Positions 1 through 7,490 of a stretch of DNA of 64,000 nt are shown piece after piece. The stretch comes from RBG-16-66-20 sp052386675 (lineage in GTDB: Bacteria > Pseudomonadota > Gammaproteobacteria > Burkholderiales > SG8-39). A program made the position numbers and the translations under genes. The stretch lies in assembly GCA_052386675.1 (NCBI GenBank), contig JBQTJX010000014.1:62001-126000 (forward strand), given 5' to 3'. Position 1 is the first letter of the stretch; every line of letters begins with the position of its first letter. A model generated the notes under the pieces. It did not search any database, was not told the DNA's origin, and worked only from the letters and a program-made list of their open reading frames with translations.

Positions 1-1
1 C

Positions 2-820
2 CAGACCGGGCCGCAGCGCGAGCACCCTGGCTACGATTTCATGATCCAGGGCATGGGCGGCATGATGAGCGTAACCGGCGAGCCCGATGGCGCGCCCGGC
101 GGCGGCCCGCAACGCGCCGGCGTCCCTGTGGCCGACATCATCACCGGCATGTATGCCTCGATCGCGATTTGCGCCGCGCTTGCCAGCCGCGCGGAGACGG
201 GGAAGGGCCAGCACCTCGACCTCGCGTTGCTGGACTCGCAGATCGCGCTGCTCGCCTACCAGAACACCAACTACTTCGCGACCGGCACGCCTCCGAAGCG
301 CATCGGCAATCTCCACCCGAACATCGTTCCCTACCAGCCGTTCAAGACTGCGGACGGTGACGTCATCCTTGCCTGCGGCAACGACAATCTGTACCGCAAG
401 TTCTGCGACGCGGCGGGCTGCGGCGAACTGGCGGTGGACCCGCGCTTCGTGACCAACGCCAAGCGCGTTGAGAACCGGGTCGAAATGACGCAACTGCTGC
501 AGGAGATATTCCTCAAGCGCGGGACCAAGGAATGGCTCGCGCTGCTGGAGGCCGCTGGCGTGCCCAATGGGCCGATCAACAACGTCGCGCAGGTGTTCGA
601 GGAGCCGCAGGTGAAGGCACGCGGCATCCGCCTCAAACTGGACCACCCGGCGGCCGGGAAACTGGATTCGGTGGCGAGTCCGATGCGCTTCTCCGGGACG
701 CCGCTCGCGTTTGAACGCGCGCCCCCCCTGCTGGGGCAGCACACGGACGAGATCCTGCGGGGGTTGCTGGGCAAAAGCGACGCGGAGCTGGCAAAGCTCC
801 GCGCCGATGGGGTCGTTTAG
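2..820 (+). CDS. CaiB/BaiF (class III) CoA-transferase, 5'-truncated by window edge
   Basis: The frame is open from base 2, so the true start lies outside the window. Only the last 272 or so residues of a protein that is usually about 390-410 aa are visible. The segment YDFMIQGMGG, followed by a VADIITGM stretch and R-ETGKGQHLDLALLDSQ, is the family core. The Asp of VADIITGM falls where formyl-CoA transferase has its catalytic Asp that forms the acyl anhydride. The family moves CoA between organic acids. The substrate cannot be read from the sequence. The next gene, a Bug receptor, is convergent and only 6 bp away. Confidence 0.9.
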   Translation, partial: QTGPQREHPGYDFMIQGMGGMMSVTGEPDGAPGGGPQRAGVPVADIITGMYASIAICAALASRAETGKGQHLDLALLDSQIALLAYQNTNYFATGTPPKRIGNLHPNIVPYQPFKTADGDVILACGNDNLYRKFCDAAGCGELAVDPRFVTNAKRVENRVEMTQLLQEIFLKRGTKEWLALLEAAGVPNGPINNVAQVFEEPQVKARGIRLKLDHPAAGKLDSVASPMRFSGTPLAFERAPPLLGQHTDEILRGLLGKSDAELAKLRADGVV

Positions 821-826
821 CCCCGC

Positions 827-1804
827 TTAGTTGTCGACCTTCGCGCCGGCATCCTTCACTACCTTCGCCCACTTCGCCATCTCGGTTTTCACCAGTGCGG
901 CCATCTCGGCGGGCGGCATGCCGCCCGGGGTGGCGCCCTGCTCGGCCCAGATCTTCTTCAGCTCCGGGGTGTTCATCGCCGCGACCATGTCCTTGTAGAT
1001 GCGATCCTTGGCAGCCTGAGGCGTGCCCTTGAGTGCCCAAAGTCCGTACCAGGTGCGCACCTCATAGCCCGGCACGCCGGCCTCGGCCATCGTTGGCACG
1101 TTGGGCAGCACCGGGTTGCGCGCGACACTGGTGATCGCGAGCGGGATCAGCTTGCCGCCTCGAACCTGCACCGATGAGGTGCCCAGCCCGTCGAAGGCCA
1201 GGTCCACCTGTCCCGCCAGCAGGTCGAGCATCAGCGGGCCGGCGCCGCGGTAGGGAATGTGGACGATGAAGGTCTTGGTCATGGTCTTGAACAATTCCAC
1301 CGCAAGGTGGTGCGTCGTGCCGCTGCCCGCGGATCCATAGTTGAGCTTGCCGGGGTTGGCCCGGGTGTAGTCAATCAGGTCCTTGAGGGTCTTGAACTTG
1401 TCCGCATGCTTGGGATGCACCACCACCACGTTCGGAACGAACGCCGCGACCGTGATCGGTTCGAAATCGCGCTCCAGGCTGTAGGGTAGCCGTGTGTAGA
1501 GGCTCTCGGCGATGGTGTGGTGTACCGCGCCGAAAAACCAGTTGTAGCCGTCGGGCGCGCGCTTGGCGACGTTGGCCGCTCCGACCGTGCCGCCGGCGCC
1601 GCCCTGGTTCTCGATGATGACCTGCTGGCCGAGTGTCTGCGACATACGCGCCGCGATAGGCCGTGCAAAGGTGTCGGTCCCGCCGCCGGCGGGGAACGGG
1701 TTCAGGAACGTGATCGCCTTGGTGGGCCAGGCCTGCGCCTGGGCGGGCAGGGCGGTGGCGACCGCGGTGGACATGAGGCCGGCAGCAAAGATTCTCTTAA
1801 GCAT
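827..1804 (-). CDS. Bug-family (TctC-like) tripartite tricarboxylate transporter receptor
   Basis: A 325-aa periplasmic binding protein. It has a Sec signal peptide (MLKRIF start, cleavage predicted after PAQAQA). The first strand-loop, FPAGGGTDTFARPIA, is the carboxylate-binding motif of Bug proteins, and the conserved APDGYNW and YGSAGSGTTHHLA segments follow. A strong Shine-Dalgarno (GGAGG) sits just upstream of the ATG. No TctA or TctB membrane subunit is nearby, which is typical of the many orphan Bug receptors in betaproteobacteria. It lies last in a minus-strand series after the aminotransferase and hydratase genes, so the ligand may be an organic acid feeding that locus. This is inference. 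Confidence 0.93.
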   Translation of the reverse strand: MLKRIFAAGLMSTAVATALPAQAQAWPTKAITFLNPFPAGGGTDTFARPIAARMSQTLGQQVIIENQGGAGGTVGAANVAKRAPDGYNWFFGAVHHTIAESLYTRLPYSLERDFEPITVAAFVPNVVVVHPKHADKFKTLKDLIDYTRANPGKLNYGSAGSGTTHHLAVELFKTMTKTFIVHIPYRGAGPLMLDLLAGQVDLAFDGLGTSSVQVRGGKLIPLAITSVARNPVLPNVPTMAEAGVPGYEVRTWYGLWALKGTPQAAKDRIYKDMVAAMNTPELKKIWAEQGATPGGMPPAEMAALVKTEMAKWAKVVKDAGAKVDN

Positions 1805-1874
1805 TTTTCCTCCTCCGGAAATGGGTGGAACGATCTCCCGCGAAAATCATAACATCCGGCCGCCCAGGAACCCC

Positions 1875-2657
1875 TCAGCGACCTGCGAACTTCGGTTTTT
1901 CCTTGGCGAGGAACGCGGCGACTCCGATCCTGAAGTCCTCGGTGTCGAAGCAGGCGTAGCCTTCGTCCCGTTCGGCATCCGTGATCGGGCGCGGGTCGAG
2001 CAGGCGGCGGATGAATTTCTTGTGCCAGCGCGCCACCAGCGGCGCCCCGGCGGCTATGCGCTGCGCGGTGGCGCAGGCTTCCTCAACCACCTTGTCGTCG
2101 GCGATGACGCGGTTGACGAGGTTCTTCTCGTAGGCCTCGCGCGCACCCCAGATGCGTCCCTCGAGCAGCATTTCCAGCGCCACGTTCGGGCCGGCGGCAC
2201 GCAGCATGCCCGCGAGCTCGTCGTAGGACTCCGTGAGGCCGAGGTTCTTCACCGGAACGCCGAACCGCGCCGATTCGTTGCAGATGCGCAGGTCGCACTG
2301 GGAAGCAATCAGCAGCCCGCCGCCGATGCAGGCGCCCTGGATCAGTGCAACTGTCGGGTGCCGGCAGCCGGCCACCGCCGCCATCCAGTTGATGCCCTCG
2401 CGGCTGTATTTCCGCGCCTGAGCCGAGTTGGCGCGTTCCTTGTGGAACTCGGCGATGTCGGCGCCTGCGGCGAAAGCCTTGTCGCCGGCGCCGCGGAGGA
2501 CGACACAGCGCAGGCTCTCGTCCGCGTCCAGTTCCTGCATGATTTCGCCCAGGCGCTGCCACATCGCCTTGTCGAGCGCGTTCATGCGCCCCGGGCTGGA
2601 CAGGGTGACGGTGGCGATGGCGCCGTCACGCGCGAGCAGGACGCTGCCGCCCGCCAC
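1875..2657 (-). CDS. Enoyl-CoA hydratase/isomerase family protein
   Basis: A 260-aa crotonase-fold protein. The oxyanion-hole segments are clear: AAGADIAEF near residue 65 and IQGACIGGGLLIASQCDLRI near 105. The region that usually carries a catalytic Glu in a PGxGGTQ context instead reads LGLTESYDELAG, so the reaction may not be ordinary 2-enoyl-CoA hydration. The start is GTG, 3 bp after the stop of the aminotransferase gene, implying translational coupling in the same operon. Crotonase family membership is sure; substrate and exact reaction are unknown. Confidence 0.88.
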   Translation of the reverse strand: MAGGSVLLARDGAIATVTLSSPGRMNALDKAMWQRLGEIMQELDADESLRCVVLRGAGDKAFAAGADIAEFHKERANSAQARKYSREGINWMAAVAGCRHPTVALIQGACIGGGLLIASQCDLRICNESARFGVPVKNLGLTESYDELAGMLRAAGPNVALEMLLEGRIWGAREAYEKNLVNRVIADDKVVEEACATAQRIAAGAPLVARWHKKFIRRLLDPRPITDAERDEGYACFDTEDFRIGVAAFLAKEKPKFAGR

Positions 2658-2660
2658 GGG

Positions 2661-3857
2661 TCAGGCCGCCACGCGCGCGGGTTTGGCGTGGAACTCCGCG
2701 AGGTATTCCATCGCTGCTTGCACGCCTTCCTTCCTGAGCGGCACGCCGGCTAGTTGCATGCCCATTTCGCAGCCCGCAAGAGTGCCCATGAGCGTCAGGT
2801 CGTTGAAATCGCCCAAGTGCCCGATGCGGAACACCTTGCCGGCGAGCTTCGATAGCCCGGTGCCCAGCGACATGTCGAAGTTCTCCAGTATGACCTTGCG
2901 CAGGCGGTCGGCATCATGGCCCGCGGGCATCAGCACCGCGGTGAGCGAACCGGAATATTCCGCCGGGTTCTTCGCCAGCACTTCCAGGCCCCAGGCGCGC
3001 ACGGCGCGCCGCGTGGCTTCGCCATGGCGTTGGTGGCGGGCGAACACGTTCTCCAGGCCTTCCTCCTCGAGCAGCATCGTCAGCGCCTCGCGCAGGCCGT
3101 AGAGCAGGTTGGTGGCCGGCGTGTACGGAAAATAGCCGTCCTTGTTGGAGGCGATCATTTCATTCCAGTCCCAGAAGCTGCGCGCCAGCTTCGCGGACTT
3201 CGACGCCTCGAGCGCCTTCGTGGAGACCGCGTTGAACGACAGCCCTGGCGGGAGCATCAGGCCCTTCTGCGAGCCCCCGACGGTGACGTCCACGCCCCAC
3301 TCGTCATGGCGGTAGTCAAGCGACGCCAGCGACGAGATCGTGTCCACCATGAGCAGCGCCGGGTGCTTCGCTGCGTCGATGGCCTTGCGGACCTCAGCGA
3401 TGCGCGACACCACGCCGGTCGAGGTCTCGTTGTGCACCACGCACACGGCCTTGATCGCCTTGGCGCCGTCCCCGCGCAACCGCTTCTCGATTGCCTCCGG
3501 ATCGGCGCCGGTCCGCCAGTCGCCGGCGATGAACTCGGGCTTCAGGCCCAGCTTGAGCGCCATTTTCTGCCACAAGGTGGCGAAATGCCCGGTCTCGTAC
3601 ATGAGGACCGAGTCTCCCGGGGAGAGCGTGTTGGCGAGCGCGGCCTCCCAGGCGCCGGTGCCCGAGGCGGGGTAGATGACGACGTGGCTGCTGGTCTTGA
3701 AGATGCGCTTCATGCCCTCCAGGACGGTCTTGCCCAGGGGCGCGAAGTCCGGCCCGCGGTGGTCCATGGTCGGCATGTCGATGGCGCGCAGGACCCGGTC
3801 GGGGACGTTGGTCGGCCCGGGGATCTGGAGAAAATGGCGTCCGGCTGCTCTTGGCAT
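2661..3857 (-). CDS. Class V aminotransferase, serine/alanine-glyoxylate type
   Basis: A 398-aa PLP enzyme of fold type I. The N-terminal IPGPTNVPDRVLRA and DHRGPDF motifs are characteristic of serine-glyoxylate and alanine-glyoxylate aminotransferases, and the PLP Lys is in GGSQKGLMLPPG near residue 200. Family members convert glyoxylate to glycine using serine or alanine. It is the first gene of a minus-strand operon and is divergent from a GntR regulator, whose own operon carries a glycolate-oxidase-like enzyme. A glycolate-to-glyoxylate-to-glycine route therefore fits the two divergent units. The precise amino donor is not certain. Confidence 0.9.
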   Translation of the reverse strand: MPRAAGRHFLQIPGPTNVPDRVLRAIDMPTMDHRGPDFAPLGKTVLEGMKRIFKTSSHVVIYPASGTGAWEAALANTLSPGDSVLMYETGHFATLWQKMALKLGLKPEFIAGDWRTGADPEAIEKRLRGDGAKAIKAVCVVHNETSTGVVSRIAEVRKAIDAAKHPALLMVDTISSLASLDYRHDEWGVDVTVGGSQKGLMLPPGLSFNAVSTKALEASKSAKLARSFWDWNEMIASNKDGYFPYTPATNLLYGLREALTMLLEEEGLENVFARHQRHGEATRRAVRAWGLEVLAKNPAEYSGSLTAVLMPAGHDADRLRKVILENFDMSLGTGLSKLAGKVFRIGHLGDFNDLTLMGTLAGCEMGMQLAGVPLRKEGVQAAMEYLAEFHAKPARVAA

Positions 3858-3872
3858 CTCTGTCTCCTACGT

Positions 3873-3882
3873 TTGCATGCAA
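3873..3882. promoter_or_regulatory. Candidate GntR operator, copy 1 (10-bp palindrome)
   Basis: TTGCATGCAA is a perfect palindrome lying 16 bp upstream of the aminotransferase start, between its predicted -10 box and the start codon. A second copy of TGCATGCAA lies just upstream of the divergent GntR gene. FadR-subfamily regulators usually bind short palindromes. Assigning this site to the adjacent regulator is inference. Confidence 0.5.
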
Positions 3883-3883
3883 T

Positions 3884-3912
3884 TTTATCTATTGTGCGCA
3901 ACATAAGGGCAA
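3884..3912 (-). promoter_or_regulatory. Candidate sigma-70 promoter of the aminotransferase operon
   Basis: Read on the minus strand, TTGCCC (3912-3907) and GATAAA (3889-3884) are separated by 17 bp, a plausible -35/-10 pair. The segment is distinctly AT-rich against its GC-rich surroundings, and the operator-like palindrome at 3873-3882 lies directly downstream of the -10. Confidence 0.4.
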
Positions 3913-3921
3913 AATGTTGCG
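3897..3921. repeat. Inverted repeat midway between the divergent promoters
   Basis: CGCAACAT (3897-3904) and ATGTTGCG (3914-3921) are perfect 8-bp arms around a 9-bp spacer. The element lies near the centre of the divergent control region and overlaps both predicted -35 boxes. It could be a second regulator site. No hairpin-terminator features are present. Confidence 0.45.
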
Positions 3922-3945
3922 TGATGCCCATATTTTTTGTATTCT
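3917..3945 (+). promoter_or_regulatory. Candidate sigma-70 promoter of the GntR gene
   Basis: TTGCGT (3917-3922) and TATTCT (3940-3945) are separated by 17 bp. The -10 box abuts the palindrome at 3945-3952, so a bound repressor would block the promoter. Transcription would begin close to the ATG at 3955, leaving almost no leader. Confidence 0.4.
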
Positions 3946-3952
3946 GCATGCA
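3945..3952. promoter_or_regulatory. Candidate GntR operator, copy 2 (autoregulation)
   Basis: TGCATGCA, followed by AA, repeats the core of the palindrome at 3873-3882. It sits between the predicted -10 box and the ATG at 3955 of the GntR gene. The near-mirror position of the two copies, each just upstream of one divergent gene, suggests coordinated repression of both units. Confidence 0.5.
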
Positions 3953-3954
3953 AA

Positions 3955-4644
3955 ATGAGCCCTCCGCAAGAGTCCACCCCTATCATCCGCCGCCCCCTCC
4001 ACGAGGAGGCTGCGGATCGCGTCCGGGACCTGATCGTACAGGGACAGCTTGCACCGGGCGCCCGGCTGAACGAACGCCTGCTGACCGCCGAACTAGGCCT
4101 TTCTCGCACGCCATTGCGGGAGGCCTTCAAGGTACTCGCCACGGAGGGATTGATTGAACTGCTGCCCAACCGCGGCGCGATCGTGTCGCAGATCGACGCC
4201 GCTCGCCTCGCGGAGACGCTGTCCGTCATGGGCGCTCTGGAGGCGCTCGCAGGCGAACTTGCCTGCCGCCAGGCCACCAGCGCGCAGCTGAACGAGATCC
4301 GCGCCTTGCATTACGAGATGCGAGCGCACCACGCGCGCGGGGATCTCGCCGGCTACTTCAAGTTCAACCAGGCCATCCACCTCAAGATCGTCAAGTACTC
4401 CGGCAACGCCGTGCTCAACACCACCTACCGTCAGATGAACGGCTACGTGCGCCGCGCGCGCTACATGGCCAACCTCTCGCAAGAGCGCTGGGACGCCGCG
4501 GTGCGCGAGCACGATGAGATCCTCGCCGCACTGGGCGCGAGGGATATCAACCGCATCAAGGCGCTGCTCTCGGATCACCTTGCGCACAAGCTGGCCAGCG
4601 TGCTCGCGGAACTCGGCCAACCCGCCGCCCGGCAGGCGGCATGA
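3955..4644 (+). CDS. GntR-family transcriptional regulator, FadR/FCD subfamily
   Basis: A 229-aa DNA-binding regulator. The N-terminal winged HTH (about residues 15-80) contains the GntR signature PGARLNERLLTAELGLSRTP and REAFKVLATEGLIEL. The C-terminal all-helical FCD ligand domain follows (about 88-215), with metal/ligand residues in FKFNQAIH and the REHDEIL segment. I chose the ATG at 3955 because it follows the operator-like palindrome; an in-frame ATG at 3937 would lie inside the predicted promoter. The stop overlaps the next start (ATGA), so it is co-transcribed with the FAD/Fe-S dehydrogenase. FCD regulators typically sense carboxylic acids, which fits the neighbours. Confidence 0.92.
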   Translation: MSPPQESTPIIRRPLHEEAADRVRDLIVQGQLAPGARLNERLLTAELGLSRTPLREAFKVLATEGLIELLPNRGAIVSQIDAARLAETLSVMGALEALAGELACRQATSAQLNEIRALHYEMRAHHARGDLAGYFKFNQAIHLKIVKYSGNAVLNTTYRQMNGYVRRARYMANLSQERWDAAVREHDEILAALGARDINRIKALLSDHLAHKLASVLAELGQPAARQAA

Positions 4645-7454
4645 GCACGTTGGAGCAGAGGCTTCGCAAGGAAGTCGACGGCGAAGTCCTGTTCGACACC
4701 GCCTCGTGCGGCCGCTATGCCACCGACGCCTCCATCTACCAGGTGATGCCGGTGGGCGTGGTGGTGCCGAGGACAGAGGAAGCGGCGCGCATCGCGATCT
4801 CGGTAGCCGCATCGGAGGGCGTGCCCGTGCTGCCGCGCGGTGCCGGCAGCTCGCAATGCGGCCAGACCGTGGGCGAGGCCCTGGTGATCGATACCTCGAA
4901 GCACCTTAACCGGGTCATTGAAGTGAATGCGGCCGAACGGACTGCGGTGGTGCAGCCCGGCCTGGTGCTCGATGCGCTAAATGCCAGCCTCCGTGCGCAG
5001 GGCCTGTGGTTCCCCGTGGACGTGTCCACCAGCGCCCAGGCGACGCTGGGCGGCATGGCCGGCAACAACTCCTGTGGCTCCCGGTCCATCGCCTACGGCA
5101 ACATGGTTCACAACGTACTCGCCATTGATGCGTTGACCGCAGATGGCGTGGCCCGCCGCTTCGGCCCGATGAGCGACGGCTCCGAGCTCTCACGCAAGCT
5201 GAAGGCGATCTACCAGCGCGACCGGCAGGAAATCGAGGCGCGCTTCCCGAAGGTTCTGCGCAAGGTCGCGGGCTACAACCTCGATCACCTTGGTCCGCCC
5301 TACGAGAATTCGGCTCACCTGCTGGTGGGATCGGAAGGCACGCTTGCCTGGTTCGAGCGCCTGCACTTGAAACTTTCGCCGCTCCCCGCGGCACGCGCAC
5401 TGGGCGTCGTGCACTTCCCGAGGTTCTATACCGCGATGGACCTGACCCGGCACATCGTGAAGCTGGGTCCCTCGGCAGTGGAACTGGTGGACCGGACGAT
5501 GATCGGCCTGGCGCGGGAGATCGACGCTTTCCGAGCCACGGTGGACGCCATCATCAAGGGTGAGCCCGACGCCATCCTGCTGGTGGAGTTCTCCGGCGCC
5601 GACCAATCCGGGCAGAACGCCAAGCTGAGGCAACTGGTGCAGCTGATGGGGGACCTCGGCCTGCCCGGAAGCGTAGTGGAGCTAACCGGCCAGAAGCAGC
5701 AGAAGGACCTGTGGGAGGTGAGGAAAGCCGGCCTCAACATCATGATGTCCATGAAGGGCGACGGCAAACCGGTGTCCTTCATCGAGGACTGCGCGGTGCC
5801 GCTGGAGCACCTGGCCGAATACACCGACCGTCTGACGCAGGTGTTCGAAAAGCACGGCACGCGCGGCACCTGGTACGCGCATGCCTCAGTGGGCACGCTG
5901 CACGTGCGCCCGGTGCTGGACATGCGTCGCGACGGAGCGGAGAAGATGCGCGCCATCGCCGAGGAAGCCAGCGCCCTGGTGAAGCAGTACAAGGGCGCGT
6001 ACTCCGGTGAGCATGGCGACGGCCTGGTGCGTTCCGAGTGGATCGCACCGTTCTTCGGCCCGCGCCTCACCTCCACGCTGGCGGAGATCAAGGGTCTGTT
6101 CGATCCGAATGGCCTCATGAATCCCGGCAAGATCGTGAACCCGCCGAAGATGGACCAGCGCACGCTGTTCCGCTTTCCGCCGGGCTACGCAACGCAGCCG
6201 CCGTCCGCGGCCCTGGACTGGTCCGAATGGGGCGGCTTCGACAAGGCCGTGGAGATGTGCAACAACAATGGCCATTGCCGCAAGCGCGACGCCGGCACCA
6301 TGTGTCCTTCCTACCGCGCCACCGGCGACGAGCGGCACGTGACGCGCGGTCGCGCCAACACGCTGCGGCTGGCGCTGTCCGGACAACTGGGGACGCAATC
6401 GGACGAGCAGGTGAAGGAGGCGCTCGACCTGTGCGTGTCCTGCAAGGGCTGCAAGCGCGAATGCCCTACCGGCGTGGACATGGCACGCATGAAGATCGAG
6501 TTCCTCGCCCACTACAAGAAGCGCCATGGTCATACGCTGCGCGACCGCGTCGTCGCCTGGCTGCCTCGCTACGCCCCGCTCGCCTCGAGCCTGGCCCCGC
6601 TCGCCAACCTGCTGCAGCCGCTGGGTGCGCGCATCGCCGGGTTCACCGGCAAGCGCGCGCTGCCGCAGTGGCGCCGCGATCGCTTCGTGGACGGCGCCTG
6701 GCCCAAGCGCGGCAAGCGCGAGGTGGTGTTGTGGGTCGACACGTTCAACCGCTACTTCGAGCCGGACAACGCGCGCGCCGCGGTCCGCGTGCTGGAAGCG
6801 GCGGGCTACCGCGCCCGTGACGTCGAGGCTCCCGGCGGCGGCCGGCCGCTATGCTGCGGCAGGACCTTCCTGTCGGCGGGCATGGTGGACGAAGCGAAGG
6901 CCGAAGCGCGGCGCACGCTGGAGGCGCTCGCGCCTTGGGTGGTGAACGGCGTGCCGGTCCTCGGACTTGAGCCTTCCTGCCTGTACACCCTCAAGGATGA
7001 GCTCACTGTGCTGCTGCCAGGCGAGGAATCGAAGTCGCTGGCGGCGAACGCCATGCTGTTCGAGGAGTTCCTGGTGCGCGAGAGCGAGGCCGGCCGCCTC
7101 AAGCTGGCGCTCAAGCCGCTCGCCACCGACGCCCTGCTGCACGGCCATTGCCACCAGAAGGCATTCGGCGCAATGGGCGCGGTGCAGAAGGCGCTCGCGC
7201 TGGTACCCGGACTGACGACCGCCACAGTCGACTCGAGCTGTTGCGGCATGGCCGGAAGCTTCGGCTACGAATCGGAACACTACGATGTGTCGATGAGCAT
7301 GGCGGAAGCGGACCTGCTGCCCGCGGTGCGCAAGGCATCGAGAAACGCGGTCGTGGTCGCCGACGGCACCAGCTGCCGCCACCAGATCGCCGATGGCGCT
7401 GGCCGCGACGCGCTGCACGTCGCGCGCGTGCTGGAAATGGCGTTGGCAGGATAA
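4641..7454 (+). CDS. FAD-linked oxidase fused to an Fe-S (GlcD-GlcF-like) 2-hydroxyacid dehydrogenase
   Basis: A 937-aa fusion. The N-terminal half is a PCMH-type FAD domain (LPRGAGSSQCGQT near residue 60, MAGNNSCGSRSIAYGN near 140) with its oxidase C-terminal domain ending in YSGEHGDGLVRSEW and NPGKIVNPPK near 490. The C-terminal half carries two 4Fe-4S motifs (CRKRDAGTMCPSY near 543 and CVSCKGCKRECPTG near 597). It also has two CCG-type motifs (CCGRTF near 736 and SSCCGMAGSFGYE near 865). This is the architecture of YdiJ-type D-2-hydroxyacid dehydrogenases and resembles glycolate oxidase GlcD plus GlcF in one chain. It overlaps the regulator by 4 bp. Beside a glyoxylate aminotransferase, glycolate or D-2-hydroxyglutarate are the likeliest substrates. 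Confidence 0.9.
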   Translation: MSTLEQRLRKEVDGEVLFDTASCGRYATDASIYQVMPVGVVVPRTEEAARIAISVAASEGVPVLPRGAGSSQCGQTVGEALVIDTSKHLNRVIEVNAAERTAVVQPGLVLDALNASLRAQGLWFPVDVSTSAQATLGGMAGNNSCGSRSIAYGNMVHNVLAIDALTADGVARRFGPMSDGSELSRKLKAIYQRDRQEIEARFPKVLRKVAGYNLDHLGPPYENSAHLLVGSEGTLAWFERLHLKLSPLPAARALGVVHFPRFYTAMDLTRHIVKLGPSAVELVDRTMIGLAREIDAFRATVDAIIKGEPDAILLVEFSGADQSGQNAKLRQLVQLMGDLGLPGSVVELTGQKQQKDLWEVRKAGLNIMMSMKGDGKPVSFIEDCAVPLEHLAEYTDRLTQVFEKHGTRGTWYAHASVGTLHVRPVLDMRRDGAEKMRAIAEEASALVKQYKGAYSGEHGDGLVRSEWIAPFFGPRLTSTLAEIKGLFDPNGLMNPGKIVNPPKMDQRTLFRFPPGYATQPPSAALDWSEWGGFDKAVEMCNNNGHCRKRDAGTMCPSYRATGDERHVTRGRANTLRLALSGQLGTQSDEQVKEALDLCVSCKGCKRECPTGVDMARMKIEFLAHYKKRHGHTLRDRVVAWLPRYAPLASSLAPLANLLQPLGARIAGFTGKRALPQWRRDRFVDGAWPKRGKREVVLWVDTFNRYFEPDNARAAVRVLEAAGYRARDVEAPGGGRPLCCGRTFLSAGMVDEAKAEARRTLEALAPWVVNGVPVLGLEPSCLYTLKDELTVLLPGEESKSLAANAMLFEEFLVRESEAGRLKLALKPLATDALLHGHCHQKAFGAMGAVQKALALVPGLTTATVDSSCCGMAGSFGYESEHYDVSMSMAEADLLPAVRKASRNAVVVADGTSCRHQIADGAGRDALHVARVLEMALAG

Positions 7455-7490
7455 GGAAATAACCGGTCTTCCCGCGTTAGCATTGGGCGC

